A stretch of 64,000 bases of DNA from Listeria innocua (GTDB taxonomy: Bacteria; Bacillota; Bacilli; Lactobacillales; Listeriaceae): the NCBI RefSeq assembly GCF_028596125.1, contig NZ_CP117229.1, forward strand, positions 1,224,001-1,288,000. The letters run 5' to 3'. The notes beneath the pieces are model-generated. The model did not search any database and had not been told where the DNA came from. It saw only the letters and a list, made by a program, of their open reading frames with translations. Positions 50,445 to 60,919 of this stretch are shown piece after piece. Made by a program: the position numbers and the translations under genes. The first letter of the stretch is position 1, and the number at the start of each line of letters is the position of its first letter.

Positions 50445-51533
50445 ATGACGGAATTACTTAAAACACCGATTCATCCACTATATGCAAAATATGGTGCGAA
50501 AACCATTGATTTTGGCGGATGGGATTTACCAGTACAATTTGCTGGAATAAAAGCAGAACATGAGGCCGTGCGAACTGATGCAGGGTTATTTGACGTGTCC
50601 CATATGGGCGAAATTTTGGTGGAAGGTCCTGACAGTACTTCTTATTTACAGTATTTGTTATCTAACGACATAGAGAAAATAAAAATAGGGAAAGCACAAT
50701 ATAATATTATGTGCTATGAAACGGGCGGAACAGTAGATGATTTAGTTGTTTATAAGAAATCAGAAACCGAATACATACTTGTCGTCAATGCGGCAAATAC
50801 AGAAAAAGATTATGAGTGGATGGTTCAAAATATTGTTGGGGATGTTACAGTTAAAAATGCCTCTTCAGAGTTTGGACAGTTAGCTTTACAGGGACCAAAT
50901 GCAGAAAAAATCCTTTCTAAATTAACAGATGCGGACTTAAGCTCTATAAGCTTCTTTGGTTTTATAGAAGATGCTGATGTTGCTGGAGTGAAAACAATTA
51001 TATCGAGAAGTGGATACACTGGAGAAGATGGTTTTGAAATATACATGCAAAGTGCGGATGCTGGAAAAGTATTCGAGGCAATCTTGGCTGAAGGTGTAGC
51101 GCCAATCGGTCTTGGAGCTCGTGATACGCTACGTCTAGAAGCAGTTCTTGCACTTTACGGTCAAGAATTGAGTAAAGATATTACTCCACTTGAAGCCGGT
51201 CTTAATTTTGCAGTGAAATTAAAAAAAGAAGCAGATTTTATCGGAAAACAAGCACTTATCAAGCAAAAAGAAGCGGGACTAACGAGAAAATTAGTTGGGA
51301 TTGAATTGATTGAGCGAGGCATACCGCGTCACGACTATCCAGTATTTCTAAATGATAAAGAAATTGGAGTTATCACTTCTGGCACCCAATCTCCAACTCT
51401 TGGCACCAATATCGGTTTAGCGTTAATAGATACTGCTTATACTGAATTAGACCAAGAACTAGAAGTCGGAATTCGAAATAAGAAAGTAAAAGCAAAAGTA
51501 GTACAAACACCATTTTATAAACGCGCAAAGTAA
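50445..51533 (+). CDS. gcvT: Glycine cleavage T protein (aminomethyltransferase)
   Basis: GcvT moves the methylene group from the H-protein-bound aminomethyl to THF, releasing ammonia. The 362-residue protein shows FDVSHMGEI (folate-site Asp region), [34 protein letters not shown] and [12 protein letters not shown]. The ATG at 50445 follows AAAGGAGGA; an upstream ATG at 50424 lies inside the terminator region. It is the first gene of gcvT-gcvPA-gcvPB; gcvH is not in the window. Confidence 0.96.
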   Translation: MTELLKTPIHPLYAKYGAKTIDFGGWDLPVQFAGIKAEHEAVRTDAGLFDVSHMGEILVEGPDSTSYLQYLLSNDIEKIKIGKAQYNIMCYETGGTVDDLVVYKKSETEYILVVNAANTEKDYEWMVQNIVGDVTVKNASSEFGQLALQGPNAEKILSKLTDADLSSISFFGFIEDADVAGVKTIISRSGYTGEDGFEIYMQSADAGKVFEAILAEGVAPIGLGARDTLRLEAVLALYGQELSKDITPLEAGLNFAVKLKKEADFIGKQALIKQKEAGLTRKLVGIELIERGIPRHDYPVFLNDKEIGVITSGTQSPTLGTNIGLALIDTAYTELDQELEVGIRNKKVKAKVVQTPFYKRAK

Positions 51534-51548
51534 AAAGGAGGAAATAAT

Positions 51549-52895
51549 ATGGCAAAACATCGTTATTTACCAATGACGGAACAAGATGAGAAGGAAATGC
51601 TTGAAGTGATAGGGGTTAAGTCGATTGATGACTTATTTCAAGATATTCCAGAAAAAATTAGATTTAAGCGGGATTATGATTTAAAACCGGCAAAATCAGA
51701 ACCGGCGTTGTTACGAGAATTATCTAAACTTGCCTCTAAAAATGCCAATACTTCAGAATATGCATCCTTTTTAGGAGCTGGTGTATATAGTCACTATATT
51801 CCAACTGTGGTAGATCACGTTATTTCTCGTTCAGAATTCTATACAGCTTATACGCCTTATCAGCCAGAGATTTCGCAAGGGGAGCTACAGGCGATTTTTG
51901 AATTCCAAACGATGATTGCAGAATTAACTGGAATGGATTTAGCGAATTCCTCCATGTATGATGGTGGAACAGCTCTTGCCGAAGCAGCGATGTTAGCAAG
52001 CGGACATACTAAACGCAAAAAAATCCTTATTTCAGGGGCGGTTCATCCAGAAAGCATTAATGTCCTAAAAACCTACGCTACAGGTCAACATATTGAAGTT
52101 GAAGTTATTCCTGAAGTGGATGGTAAAACGGATATAGATGTTCTAAAAAAAGCTCTTTCCGATGATATTGCAGGGTTTGTTGTACAATATCCGAACTTTT
52201 ATGGCCAAGTAGAACCTTTAGCAGAATTAGAAAAATTGGTTCATGAAAATAATTCTTTACTTCTTGTTTCAAGTAACCCGCTATCTCTTGGCTTACTGAC
52301 GCCACCAGGAGAATTTGGTGCGGATATTGTTGTTGGTGACTCCCAAGTGTTTGGTATTCCAGAATCATTTGGTGGACCGCACTGTGGTTTCTTTGCGGTA
52401 ACAAATAAATTAATGCGTAAAGTTCCTGGACGTTTAGTCGGGGAAACGGTAGATGAAAATGGGAAACGTGGTTACGTCCTAACATTGCAAGCACGCGAAC
52501 AACATATTCGCCGCGATAAAGCTACTTCCAATATTTGTTCAAACCAAGCATTAAATGCATTAGCTTCTTCAGTTGCTATGGCGACACTTGGAAAAACTGG
52601 GCTAGTAGAGATGGCGAAACAAAATCTTGATAAATCTCATTATGCTAAACAAAAATTCCGCGAAAATGGCTTTGAAGTATTATTTTCTGATGGTTTTTTC
52701 AATGAATTTGTAGTTAAGCTTTCTAAACCAATTAAAGAAGTAAATGAATCGCTTCTAGATGAAGGAATTATTGGCGGTTATGACCTCGGTTTCTATGATG
52801 CTAAATACGAACAACATATGCTTGTAGCTGTCACAGAGATGCGTACAAAAGAAGAAATTGATGCCTTTGTGGCAAGCTTGGAGGGTGTAAAATGA
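51549..52895 (+). CDS. gcvPA: Glycine dehydrogenase (decarboxylating) subunit 1
   Basis: GcvPA is the N-terminal half of the two-part P protein, the PLP-dependent glycine decarboxylase. The 448 residues contain [32 protein letters not shown] and FGGPHCGFF, typical of subunit 1; the PLP lysine is in the partner GcvPB. It follows gcvT by 15 bases with AAGGAGG and overlaps gcvPB as ATGA. Confidence 0.96.
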   Translation: MAKHRYLPMTEQDEKEMLEVIGVKSIDDLFQDIPEKIRFKRDYDLKPAKSEPALLRELSKLASKNANTSEYASFLGAGVYSHYIPTVVDHVISRSEFYTAYTPYQPEISQGELQAIFEFQTMIAELTGMDLANSSMYDGGTALAEAAMLASGHTKRKKILISGAVHPESINVLKTYATGQHIEVEVIPEVDGKTDIDVLKKALSDDIAGFVVQYPNFYGQVEPLAELEKLVHENNSLLLVSSNPLSLGLLTPPGEFGADIVVGDSQVFGIPESFGGPHCGFFAVTNKLMRKVPGRLVGETVDENGKRGYVLTLQAREQHIRRDKATSNICSNQALNALASSVAMATLGKTGLVEMAKQNLDKSHYAKQKFRENGFEVLFSDGFFNEFVVKLSKPIKEVNESLLDEGIIGGYDLGFYDAKYEQHMLVAVTEMRTKEEIDAFVASLEGVK

Positions 52896-54358
52896 ATTTA
52901 GAAGAAACAATGCCATTAGTCTTTGAACGCTCTATTCCAGGAAGAATTGGTTTTAGTTTGCCGGAAAGTGATGTTCCCGAAACAAATGCAGGTGACTATT
53001 TTGATGAAGCATATCTTCGTTCCACACCAGCAGATTTACCTGAACTCAGTGAACTGGAAATTATGCGTCATTATACCAATTTGTCCAACCATAATTTTGG
53101 TGTAGACTCTGGTTTTTATCCGCTTGGGTCTTGTACGATGAAATATAATCCGAAAATTAATGAAAAAGTAGCTAGATTCCCCGGTTTCGCCAATATTCAT
53201 CCTAACCAACCAGAAAGTTCTGTCCAAGGTGCGTTAGAGCTGCTTTATGATTTACAAACAAGTTTAGTTGAAATTACTGGAATGGATGAAGTAACGTTAC
53301 AACCAGCTGCTGGGGCGCACGGTGAGTGGACTGGCTTAATGTTAATTCGTGCTTTCCATGAAAAAAATGGTGATACAAAACGTACGAAAGTAATCATTCC
53401 GGACTCTGCGCACGGTACTAATCCGGCTTCTGCGGCAGTTGCTGGCTTTGATGTCGTTACAGTTAAATCCAATGAAAAAGGACTTGTCGATGTTGCTGAT
53501 TTGAAAAAAGTAGTAGGTGAGGATACAGCTGCACTAATGCTTACAAATCCAAATACATTAGGTCTTTTTGAAAAAGATATTGTTGAAATGGCAGAAATTG
53601 TCCATGCAGCTGGAGGAAAATTATACTACGATGGTGCCAACTTAAATGCAATCATGGCAAAAGTTAGACCAGGAGATATGGGCTTTGACGTAGTACATTT
53701 AAACTTGCATAAAACATTCACTGGTCCTCACGGCGGCGGTGGACCTGGTTCGGGGCCAATTGGTGTTAAAAAAGAGTTAATTCCATTCTTACCAACGCCA
53801 GTCCTTACGAAAAAGGACGATGCTTATACATTTGATTATAATTATCCTGATTCAATTGGGCGAGTGAAGCCGTATTATGGTAACTTTGGCATTAATGTGC
53901 GTGCTTATACTTATATTCGCACTATGGGGCCTGATGGTTTGAAATTAGTGACAGAGTACGCTGTTTTAAATGCCAATTATATGATGCGCAAATTACAAGA
54001 CGCTTATGATTTACCATTTGACCAAGTTTGCAAACATGAATTTGTTTTAAGTGGTAATAGACAGAAGAAACTTGGCGTCCGTACAGTTGATATTGCAAAA
54101 CGCTTACTAGATCATAATTTCCACCCACCAACTGTCTACTTCCCATTAATTGTTGGTGAAGCAATTATGATTGAACCGACTGAAACAGAATCGAAGGAAA
54201 CACTGGATTCCTTTATTGATACAATGCTGAAAATTGCTAAAGAAGCGGAAGAAAATCCTGAAATCGTTCAAGAAGCGCCGCATAGCACATATGTGAAACG
54301 ACTGGACGAAACAAGAGCTGCCAGAAAACCAGTGTTACGTTATCAAAAAGAAGTATAA
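52892..54358 (+). CDS. gcvPB: Glycine dehydrogenase (decarboxylating) subunit 2
   Basis: GcvPB carries the PLP site of glycine decarboxylase: the Schiff-base Lys is in [20 protein letters not shown] near residue 273. [13 protein letters not shown] and [20 protein letters not shown] are other landmarks. The length of 488 residues is normal. Start overlaps the gcvPA stop. A strong terminator ends the operon. Confidence 0.96.
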   Translation: MNLEETMPLVFERSIPGRIGFSLPESDVPETNAGDYFDEAYLRSTPADLPELSELEIMRHYTNLSNHNFGVDSGFYPLGSCTMKYNPKINEKVARFPGFANIHPNQPESSVQGALELLYDLQTSLVEITGMDEVTLQPAAGAHGEWTGLMLIRAFHEKNGDTKRTKVIIPDSAHGTNPASAAVAGFDVVTVKSNEKGLVDVADLKKVVGEDTAALMLTNPNTLGLFEKDIVEMAEIVHAAGGKLYYDGANLNAIMAKVRPGDMGFDVVHLNLHKTFTGPHGGGGPGSGPIGVKKELIPFLPTPVLTKKDDAYTFDYNYPDSIGRVKPYYGNFGINVRAYTYIRTMGPDGLKLVTEYAVLNANYMMRKLQDAYDLPFDQVCKHEFVLSGNRQKKLGVRTVDIAKRLLDHNFHPPTVYFPLIVGEAIMIEPTETESKETLDSFIDTMLKIAKEAEENPEIVQEAPHSTYVKRLDETRAARKPVLRYQKEV

Positions 54359-54363
54359 AAAAG

Positions 54364-54398
54364 AAGCCTTGCCATGGATCTCACGGCAAGGCTTTTTC
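54364..54398. terminator. Terminator between gcvPB and the rhodanese gene
   Basis: AAGCCTTGCC (54364-54373) pairs with GGCAAGGCTT (54384-54393), followed by Ts; the convergent gene ends at 54399, so both strands may use it. Confidence 0.9.
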
Positions 54399-54779
54399 TT
54401 ATTTAGATTTTGTTTTACCTGTCCATTTACGATAGCCGCCTTTAAGCTGATAAACATCTTTATAACCACGTTTATACAGCATAATAGCTGCGCGGTTACT
54501 GCGTTGTGCTGTTTGGCAGTATAAGTAAACTGGTAAATCTTGACGAATCTCTGTTGTCCGATTTTTCATTTGTGTAACTGGGATATTTCTAGCTCCGAGA
54601 ATATGTCCAGCATCGAATTCATTTGGCTCGCGAACATCAATTAACTGTGCTTTACGATAACCTTTTTTAAACTCTTCTTCTGTTAAAACTTTTAGTGCTT
54701 TACGTCGCATTACAAACTGGTAAATTTCGTATCCTAAAAGAATAACCAGAATGATAATTGCTATAATCCAACTAATCAA
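54399..54779 (-). CDS. Membrane-anchored rhodanese-domain protein, YqhL-like
   Basis: The 126-residue protein has an N-terminal membrane helix (WIIAIIILVILLGYEIYQF) and one rhodanese domain (AQLIDVREPNEFDAGHILGARNIP). The active-site Cys is in YLYCQTAQRSNRAA, with the six-residue loop of sulfurtransferases. It starts at TTG (54777-54779) behind AAAGGGG. It likely handles persulfide sulfur near the membrane; the partner is unknown. B. subtilis YqhL is the counterpart. Confidence 0.85.
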   Translation of the reverse strand: MISWIIAIIILVILLGYEIYQFVMRRKALKVLTEEEFKKGYRKAQLIDVREPNEFDAGHILGARNIPVTQMKNRTTEIRQDLPVYLYCQTAQRSNRAAIMLYKRGYKDVYQLKGGYRKWTGKTKSK

Positions 54780-54840
54780 TTGTGTAAACCCCTTTCATCC
54801 TGAAAACTGCTTTTTTTAAAGCATCCTTTTCTATTATAAC

Positions 54841-55113
54841 TTATTTTTTGCCACCATCAATCACTTTAAAAGAAGATTTTCGTTTTTTCTTCGTTTTTTT
54901 CTTTGGGTCATGTAAATTCTTTGATTGTTTCACTGCTTTTTGATAGTTTGTATCTGTTTTTCTATTAGTAAAAAGTCTTAGAAGTAGGGTGAAAATAAGT
55001 GTTCCAATTAAAACCGAAATTAGTAATATGAAAAATGATTTAAAACCACCCATTAAAAGTCCGATACCAACCAGCGCGAGTAAAACAATAACAATAAGAG
55101 GATATTTCTTCAC
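54841..55113 (-). CDS. Small membrane protein, YqhP/SA1362-like
   Basis: The 90-residue protein has two close membrane helices (LIVIVLLALVGIGLLMGG; FFILLISVLIGTLIFTLLL) and a basic tail (KKKTKKKRKSSFKVIDGGKK). This fits the SA1362/YqhP family found next to yqhQ in Bacilli. It starts at GTG (55111-55113) behind AGGAG and lies 13 bases after yqhQ. Function unknown. Confidence 0.7.
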   Translation of the reverse strand: MKKYPLIVIVLLALVGIGLLMGGFKSFFILLISVLIGTLIFTLLLRLFTNRKTDTNYQKAVKQSKNLHDPKKKTKKKRKSSFKVIDGGKK

Positions 55114-55126
55114 TATGAATCAACTC

Positions 55127-56113
55127 CTATTCTAAAAGTTCCAGATTCTCAGGTTCAGCCGCATCAACTGGAGCGCCTTCTTTTTCAACACGTAAAAGTT
55201 CGTTGAATGACGCAATGGCAACTTCTACTTGATCATCGGACGGCTCTTTAGTTGTAAGAAGTTGGAGCCACAGTCCAGGAACACCTAAATATTTAAGCAC
55301 TGGGATATTTCGGCATTTATTAGTTAATTGTAAAACTTCAAATGCTACACCTAGTACAACTGGAATAAGTAAAATCCGGTCGACAACCCGAAGCCAAAGT
55401 GGGTCAGTTGGAACTAGCAAATAAATAAACATACCTACAATAACTGTAAATAAAATAAAACTACTACCACAGCGGTAATGAAGTCGTGACTGCTTTTGAA
55501 CATTTTCCACTGTTAAAGGTAAATTTTCTTCGTAACAGTTAATTACTTTATGTTCAGATCCATGATATTGAAAAACTCGTTTAATAATTGGAGTCTGAGA
55601 AACTGCAAAAATATAAGTTAATAGCAGAATCAATTTGAAAAAACTCTCTAAAAACACTTGTGCTGTGTCGCCTGGAACGATAGGGCGAAATAACTCTGCT
55701 AAAAAGACCGGAATTAACGTCATCACAAATTTAGCAAAAACGAAAGATAAGATACCGATTACCGCAACACCTAACCACATCGCAATTTTCGATTCTTTCT
55801 TCTCGATTTTTTCTTCTTCAACAGGGTTATTTGGATCCTCATCATATCGGTCTGTCGCAAAAGCGAGGTGTTTGGAACCGATAGCACTAGATTCAATTAA
55901 AGCAACAATACCTCTTAAAAAAGGAATTTTCTTCATACGCATGACCCAAACTGGGCTATGTTTTTCTAAATAAAAATATTCTAATGAACCATCTATACGT
56001 CTAACAGCTGTAACTGTTTGTTTTCTGCCGCCAAACATGACGCCTTCTACAACAGCCTGTCCACCATATGATGGCACGTTTTGTTTGCTCAAACTTTTCA
56101 CCAGCCTATTCAT
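55127..56113 (-). CDS. yqhQ: DUF1385 membrane protein YqhQ
   Basis: The 328-residue protein belongs to DUF1385: it begins YGGQAVVEGVMFGGR, continues with the LYRG-like FLRGIVALIESSAIGSK block, and has the signature YHGSEHKVINCYE (about 184-196) and RLHYRCGSSFIL. Four membrane helices lie between and after these. The first ATG (56111-56113) has no clear site; the GTG four codons on has AGG just upstream. Function unresolved. Its order with yqhP-like and papA-efp is conserved in Bacilli. Confidence 0.85.
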   Translation of the reverse strand: MNRLVKSLSKQNVPSYGGQAVVEGVMFGGRKQTVTAVRRIDGSLEYFYLEKHSPVWVMRMKKIPFLRGIVALIESSAIGSKHLAFATDRYDEDPNNPVEEEKIEKKESKIAMWLGVAVIGILSFVFAKFVMTLIPVFLAELFRPIVPGDTAQVFLESFFKLILLLTYIFAVSQTPIIKRVFQYHGSEHKVINCYEENLPLTVENVQKQSRLHYRCGSSFILFTVIVGMFIYLLVPTDPLWLRVVDRILLIPVVLGVAFEVLQLTNKCRNIPVLKYLGVPGLWLQLLTTKEPSDDQVEVAIASFNELLRVEKEGAPVDAAEPENLELLE

Positions 56114-56195
56114 GTTTACTAATATGTTATTTTACGCTAAAAACTGTTTTTCGTATAGCGCAAAACGCCTAAAAAAAGTTATTTTTTCTAAATTG

Positions 56196-56204
56196 TGATA
56201 AAAT
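56196..56204 (+). promoter_or_regulatory. Extended -10 upstream of papA
   Basis: TG at 56196-56197, one base, then TAAAAT (56199-56204) form an extended -10; the -35 is weak. It lies 68 bases upstream of the papA start. Confidence 0.5.
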
Positions 56205-56271
56205 AGTTTCGAACGCGTTTAATAATGCGATTTTTGCAGACTTAAAATTTAATAAAAGTGGGGGAATAAAA

Positions 56272-57333
56272 ATGTCTAAATTAACTAAAATTCAAGAAAC
56301 ACTTGGCAAGGAAAAGATAGAAGCAGTTCTTGTTACAAGTGAATTTAATAGAAGGTATGTCTCAGGTTTCACTGGAACTAGCGGTGTAGCACTCATTTTA
56401 CCTGAAAAAGCATATTTTGTAACAGATTTTAGATATACAGAACAAGCGGCTAAACAAGCTGAGGGATACGAGATTGTTAAACATGAAGGACCGATTTTTG
56501 ATACAGTAGAAGATTTACTAATTAAAAATGATACAAAAACACTGCATTTCGAAGCGGATTATGTAACGGTATCAGAATTTAAACAAATGGAACGCTTGTT
56601 TAATCGTCAATTAATTCCTCTTACTGGATTTTTTGAAGAAATGCGTAAAGTAAAAACAGCGAGCGAATTGAAAGCTATTCGGACGGCTTGTGACATTGCA
56701 GACGCTGCATTTGCGCATATTATTAAGTTCATTAAACCAGGAATGGCAGAAATTGAAGTATCCAATGAACTAGAATTCTTTATGAGACGTGCTGGAGCTA
56801 CATCATCTTCGTTTGATACAATTGTTGCTTCGGGTGTTCGCTCTGCACTTCCGCATGGTGTTGCTTCTGATAAAAAAATTGAGGTTGGCGACTTTGTAAC
56901 GATGGATTACGGTTGTTACTATGACGGTTACTGCTCTGATATGACAAGAACAATTGCTGTCGGTGAACCTGCTGAAAAATTAAAAGAAATTTATCAAATT
57001 ACTTTAGATGCGCAATTAAAAGTAATTGATAGCTTAAAACCAGGTATGACTGGAATTGAAGCAGATGCCATTGCACGTGATTATATTGCTTCCTTTGGTT
57101 ATGGCGATGCATTTGGACATTCATTAGGTCACGGGATTGGATTAGAAATTCACGAAGGACCTAATTTATCATTCAAAAGCCCTCAAAAATTAGAAGTTGG
57201 TCACGTTGTTACAGATGAACCAGGAATTTATTTGCCAGGAATTGGCGGGGTTAGAATTGAAGATGATCTTTTAATTACAGAAACTGGTAATGAGATTTTA
57301 ATTCATTCACCAAAAGAATTAATTATTTTATAA
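56272..57333 (+). CDS. Xaa-Pro aminopeptidase (PapA/YqhT-like)
   Basis: An M24-family metallopeptidase that removes an N-terminal residue next to proline. The 353-residue protein has an N-terminal creatinase-like domain (FTGTSGVALILPEKAYFVTDFRY) and the pita-bread catalytic domain with the metal ligands: Asp in VTMDYGCYYDGYCSD (two), His in GHSLGHGIGLEIHE, Glu in TDEPGIYLPG and in VRIEDDL. It starts at ATG 56272 behind GTGGGGG. It is adjacent to efp in most Firmicutes. Confidence 0.93.
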   Translation: MSKLTKIQETLGKEKIEAVLVTSEFNRRYVSGFTGTSGVALILPEKAYFVTDFRYTEQAAKQAEGYEIVKHEGPIFDTVEDLLIKNDTKTLHFEADYVTVSEFKQMERLFNRQLIPLTGFFEEMRKVKTASELKAIRTACDIADAAFAHIIKFIKPGMAEIEVSNELEFFMRRAGATSSSFDTIVASGVRSALPHGVASDKKIEVGDFVTMDYGCYYDGYCSDMTRTIAVGEPAEKLKEIYQITLDAQLKVIDSLKPGMTGIEADAIARDYIASFGYGDAFGHSLGHGIGLEIHEGPNLSFKSPQKLEVGHVVTDEPGIYLPGIGGVRIEDDLLITETGNEILIHSPKELIIL

Positions 57334-57435
57334 AATTCCTTTGTAACTTTGTGTGTTTTATGGTTAAATAAGGAAGAATGAGCAGTTTTAATATGCTCCA
57401 AATAAAGATACTTTGCAAATTACAGGAGGAAAAAC

Positions 57436-57993
57436 ATGATTTCAGTAAATGACTTTAAAACAGGGTTAACAATAGAAGTAGATAATGGTATTTGGCGTGT
57501 GCTAGATTTCCAACATGTAAAACCCGGAAAAGGAGCAGCATTTGTTCGTTCCAAATTACGTAATCTTCGTACAGGTGCAATCCAAGAAAAAACATTCCGT
57601 GGTGGCGAAAAAGTTGCAAAAGCGCAAATTGATAATCGTAAAATGGCTTACTTATACGCTGATGGTACAAATCATGTATTCATGGATAATGAGTCTTATG
57701 AACAAATTGAGCTTCCAGAAGACCAAATTGCTCATGAGCTTAAATTCTTAAAAGAAAATATGGAAATTAATATTATCATGTATCAAGGCGAAACAATCGG
57801 TATTGATTTACCTAACACAGTAGAATTAGTTGTTACTGCAACTGATCCTGGAATTAAAGGTGATACTTCTTCAGGTGGTTCTAAACCAGCCACTCTTGAA
57901 ACTGGCCTTGTTGTCCAAGTGCCATTTTTCGTTAATGAAGGAGACAAACTAGTAATTAATACAACCGAAGCGGCATATGTTTCTCGGGCGTAA
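57436..57993 (+). CDS. efp: Elongation factor P
   Basis: EF-P rescues ribosomes stalled at polyproline. The 185-residue protein has three barrel domains; Lys32 in [11 protein letters not shown] sits at the tip of domain I, the position modified in many bacteria. Further marks are the [10 protein letters not shown] segment and the C-terminal [17 protein letters not shown] motif. The ATG is behind CAGGAGG. There are 102 bases and no terminator after papA, so co-transcription is possible. Confidence 0.96.
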   Translation: MISVNDFKTGLTIEVDNGIWRVLDFQHVKPGKGAAFVRSKLRNLRTGAIQEKTFRGGEKVAKAQIDNRKMAYLYADGTNHVFMDNESYEQIELPEDQIAHELKFLKENMEINIIMYQGETIGIDLPNTVELVVTATDPGIKGDTSSGGSKPATLETGLVVQVPFFVNEGDKLVINTTEAAYVSRA

Positions 57994-58009
57994 GAAAGAA
58001 GAGTTCATT

Positions 58010-58041
58010 ACAGCTGGAGTTAATTCTTCAGCTGTTTTTTC
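58010..58041 (+). terminator. Intrinsic terminator after efp
   Basis: ACAGCTG (58010-58016) pairs with CAGCTGT (58029-58035), with extended imperfect pairing, followed by TTTTTT. Confidence 0.8.
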
Positions 58042-58083
58042 TATTTGCTAGCGCTTCCTGTACACCTTTTGAATAAAAAGTAT

Positions 58084-58091
58084 GGTACAAT
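58084..58091 (+). promoter_or_regulatory. Extended -10 upstream of accB
   Basis: TGG-TACAAT (58083-58091) is an extended -10 about 62 bases before accB. The -35 is poor. I saw no match to a FapR-type operator. Confidence 0.4.
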
Positions 58092-58152
58092 AAGGACAAT
58101 GCGTGATTCATGCAATTTTTTATTTTTAGTATTATTAAGGAGTGTAAATGGA

Positions 58153-58623
58153 ATGTTATCAATAGATGAAATTAAACAGCTAATTGAGCTGATTGACGAG
58201 TCAACTCTAGATGAATTTGAGTTAGAAACAAAGGATAGTAAGATTTTGCTTAAGAAGAATAAAACAGTGGTTTCTGCGCCTCAAGTAGAAGTACCTGTTG
58301 CTGTTACACCAGCGCCAGTTCAAGCACAAGCAACTGAACAAGCTGCGGCACCTCAAGCAGAAACAACTACGACTGATGCAGGCTTAGAAGTTATCACCTC
58401 TCCTATGGTTGGTACTTTTTATGCATCTGCTTCACCAGAAGATGCGAATTTCGTTAGTGTTGGTTCTAAAGTATCCGCACAATCTGTCGTATGTATTGTA
58501 GAAGCAATGAAATTATTCAATGAAATCACTGCTGACATTGACGGAGAAATTGCAGAAATTCTTGTTTCAAGTGGCGAATTAGTCGAATTTGGACAACCAC
58601 TATTCAAAGTTAGAAAAAAATAA
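58153..58623 (+). CDS. accB: Biotin carboxyl carrier protein of acetyl-CoA carboxylase
   Basis: AccB carries the biotin that moves CO2 between AccC and the carboxyltransferase. The biotinylation motif EAMKLFNEI puts the biotin on Lys120 of 156. The N-terminal helix (LSIDEIKQLIELIDESTLDEFELE) is the dimer/AccC-binding part, and an Ala/Pro/Gln/Thr-rich linker (about 45-75) joins them. ATG 58153 has AAGGAG ten bases upstream; the open frame continues upstream into the leader without family sequence. accC follows after 13 bases. Confidence 0.94.
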   Translation: MLSIDEIKQLIELIDESTLDEFELETKDSKILLKKNKTVVSAPQVEVPVAVTPAPVQAQATEQAAAPQAETTTTDAGLEVITSPMVGTFYASASPEDANFVSVGSKVSAQSVVCIVEAMKLFNEITADIDGEIAEILVSSGELVEFGQPLFKVRKK

Positions 58624-58636
58624 GGGGTCGAAAAAC

Positions 58637-60001
58637 ATGATTAAAAAAGTACTGGTAGCGAACCGTGGAGAAATCGCTGTCCGTATCATTCGCGCTGCAA
58701 AAGAACTTGGAGTGGAGACAGTGGCGATTTATTCGGAAGCAGATAAAGAAGCGCTACATATTCAGCTAGCGGATGAAGCTTATTGTGTAGGTCCCGCGGC
58801 AACAAAAGATAGTTATTTAAATATGTCTAATATTATTAGTCTTGCTGTTTTAACAAACTGTGATGCGATTCATCCTGGTTACGGATTCTTGGCTGAAAAT
58901 GCTGACTTCGCTGAGTTGTGCGAAGACTGTAACATCACTTTTATTGGGCCAAGTGCCTCTGCAATTTCACAAATGGGGACAAAAGATGTGGCTCGCGAAA
59001 CAATGCGAAAAGCTGGCGTACCAATCGTACCTGGTTCACAAGGAATTGTCGCTGATGTAGAAGATGGCAAAAAAATCGCTAAAAAAATCGGTTATCCTGT
59101 AATCATCAAAGCAACTGCTGGTGGTGGAGGTAAAGGTATTCGTGTAGCAGAAAATGAAGAAAAATTAATTTCTGGTATTCAAACTACACAGCAAGAAGCC
59201 GAAGCAGCTTTCGGAGATCCTGGCGTTTATTTAGAAAAATACATTCAAGATTTCCGCCACGTAGAAATTCAAGTGCTTGCCGATAATCATGGTAATGTTA
59301 TTCATTTAGGAGAACGTGATTGTAGTATTCAACGTCGCTTACAAAAGCTAATTGAAGAATCACCTTCACCAGCTATTGATGAAAAGACACGCCAAAAAAT
59401 GGGTAAAGCTGCTGTCAAAGCTGCAAAAGCCGTGAATTATTCGGGTGCAGGAACGATCGAATTTATTTTTGATCATCACGAAAATAATTTTTACTTTATG
59501 GAAATGAATACTCGTATCCAAGTAGAACATCCTGTAACAGAGCTTGTTACTGGTATTGATTTAGTAAAACAACAATTTTTAGTGGCTTCAGGTGAAGAAC
59601 TGAAAATCAAACAAGCCGATGTTAAATTAACCGGTTGGGCGATGGAATGTCGGATTAATGCTGAAAATCCTGAGAAAAACTTTATGCCAGCACCAGGAGA
59701 AATTAAATTTTATCTTCCACCAGGTGGCTTAGGCGTTCGAATTGACTCAGCAGCATATCCAAACTACAAAATCCCGCCATTTTATGATTCAATGATTGCA
59801 AAAGTAATCTGTTATGCAGAAACACGTGAAGAAGTTGTTCAAAAAATGAAACGGGCACTTTCGGAGTTTGCTATTGATGGCATTCCTTCCACAATACCAT
59901 TCCATTTACGTGTGTTAGATAACGATGTATTCCTGTCAGGAGACTTTAATACAAAATTCTTGGAGCAAAATGATGTAATGAATCTTTCTAAGGAGGGCTA
60001 A
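58637..60001 (+). CDS. accC: Biotin carboxylase subunit of acetyl-CoA carboxylase
   Basis: AccC carboxylates biotin with ATP and bicarbonate. The 454-residue protein has the N-terminal VLVANRGEIAVRIIRAAKELG, ATP-grasp loop KATAGGGGKGIRV, the substrate block ERDCSIQRRLQKLIEE and the catalytic EMNTRIQVEHPVTE. The start ATG 58637 lies just behind AAGGGG. It is in an operon with accB; the carboxyltransferase genes are not in the window. Confidence 0.96.
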   Translation: MIKKVLVANRGEIAVRIIRAAKELGVETVAIYSEADKEALHIQLADEAYCVGPAATKDSYLNMSNIISLAVLTNCDAIHPGYGFLAENADFAELCEDCNITFIGPSASAISQMGTKDVARETMRKAGVPIVPGSQGIVADVEDGKKIAKKIGYPVIIKATAGGGGKGIRVAENEEKLISGIQTTQQEAEAAFGDPGVYLEKYIQDFRHVEIQVLADNHGNVIHLGERDCSIQRRLQKLIEESPSPAIDEKTRQKMGKAAVKAAKAVNYSGAGTIEFIFDHHENNFYFMEMNTRIQVEHPVTELVTGIDLVKQQFLVASGEELKIKQADVKLTGWAMECRINAENPEKNFMPAPGEIKFYLPPGGLGVRIDSAAYPNYKIPPFYDSMIAKVICYAETREEVVQKMKRALSEFAIDGIPSTIPFHLRVLDNDVFLSGDFNTKFLEQNDVMNLSKEG

Positions 60002-60003
60002 AA

Positions 60004-60411
60004 ATGGCTTACACAAAAGATTTAAGAAAACAAAATGATGCACCACTTGGTAAAATTGAAATTGCGCCTGAGGTTATCGGTGTAATTGCTGGTCTTGCTG
60101 CGAGCGAAATCGAAAACGTTGCGTATATGCAAGGTGGTTTTGCTACAGAAATGCGCGAAAAATTCAGCGGTGCCGTTAACTACCGTAAAGGTGTAAAGGT
60201 AGAGCTAACTGAAGAAGGTATTCTAATCGAACTTTATTGTTCTGTACTATTCGGTGCAACTATCCCGCTTGTTGCTCAAAATATTCAAGATGCTGTCCGA
60301 GATACTATTTTCAATATGACAGGGTTGAATGTTCTTGAAATCAACGTGCATATCGTTGGCGTACAATTTGAAAAAACAGAAACACTTTCCTTCGATGATT
60401 TTGAGCTTTAA
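60004..60411 (+). CDS. yqhY: Asp23/Gls24 family protein YqhY
   Basis: The 135-residue protein is an Asp23/Gls24 member: KIEIAPEVIGVIAGLAASEIENVAYM and the GVKVELTEEGILIELYCSVLFGATIPLVAQNIQDAVRD block are typical. In B. subtilis YqhY is tied to control of acetyl-CoA carboxylase and lies after accBC, as here. It starts 3 bases after accC, with AAGGAGG inside the accC end. Confidence 0.9.
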   Translation: MAYTKDLRKQNDAPLGKIEIAPEVIGVIAGLAASEIENVAYMQGGFATEMREKFSGAVNYRKGVKVELTEEGILIELYCSVLFGATIPLVAQNIQDAVRDTIFNMTGLNVLEINVHIVGVQFEKTETLSFDDFEL

Positions 60412-60441
60412 AATTCAAGGAAAAAAAGGAGCAGCCTTAAC

Positions 60442-60828
60442 ATGAAAAGAAGAGAAGCGCGCGAGAAAGCACTTCAAGCATTATTCCAAATCGAATTAAA
60501 CGAAATGTCGTTAGATCAAGCCATTAAAAACATCATGGAAGACGAACAAGACGATTATATGGAGCAATTAGTTGAAGGAGTTATGGCAAATAAAGCTGAA
60601 ATCGATGCGATTATTGAGCCTAACTTGGATAATTGGCGCATCGATCGTTTGAACAAAGTAGATCTTTCTTTGCTACGACTAAGCGTTTACGAAATTAAGT
60701 ACTTGGATGACGTACCAAATCGAGTTAGTTTAAATGAGTCCATAGAAATTGCGAAAATTTACAGTGATGAAAAATCAAGTAAATTTATTAATGGCGTACT
60801 TGCTAATATTGCACCTGAAGATAAATAA
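60442..60828 (+). CDS. nusB: Transcription antitermination factor NusB
   Basis: NusB with NusE binds boxA RNA for rRNA antitermination. The 128-residue all-helical protein begins RREAREKALQALFQIE and ends with the conserved DVPNRVSLNESIEIAKIYSDEKSSKFINGVLA region read in parts. It starts at ATG 60442 behind AAAAGGAG. Confidence 0.96.
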   Translation: MKRREAREKALQALFQIELNEMSLDQAIKNIMEDEQDDYMEQLVEGVMANKAEIDAIIEPNLDNWRIDRLNKVDLSLLRLSVYEIKYLDDVPNRVSLNESIEIAKIYSDEKSSKFINGVLANIAPEDK

Positions 60829-60836
60829 ACTTGATT

Positions 60837-60865
60837 GAGTGCAAGGTTTTCCTTGCACTCCCTTA
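60837..60865 (+). terminator. Hairpin after nusB, weak terminator
   Basis: GAGTGCAAGG (60837-60846) and CCTTGCACTC (60851-60860) form a perfect 10-bp stem with a TTTT loop, but the tract behind it is CCTTATTTCG rather than a T-run. It may protect a 3' end or terminate weakly. Confidence 0.6.
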
Positions 60866-60919
60866 TTTCGCGATTTTTAAGCATAATAGCGTGGAAAGTA
60901 TTTTAAGGGGGCCAAACTC

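Noticed and set aside
56205-56218. LexA box upstream of papA
   Set aside because: CGAAC at 56211 is followed by GCGTTTAAT rather than a GTTCG-type half, so the second arm does not match.
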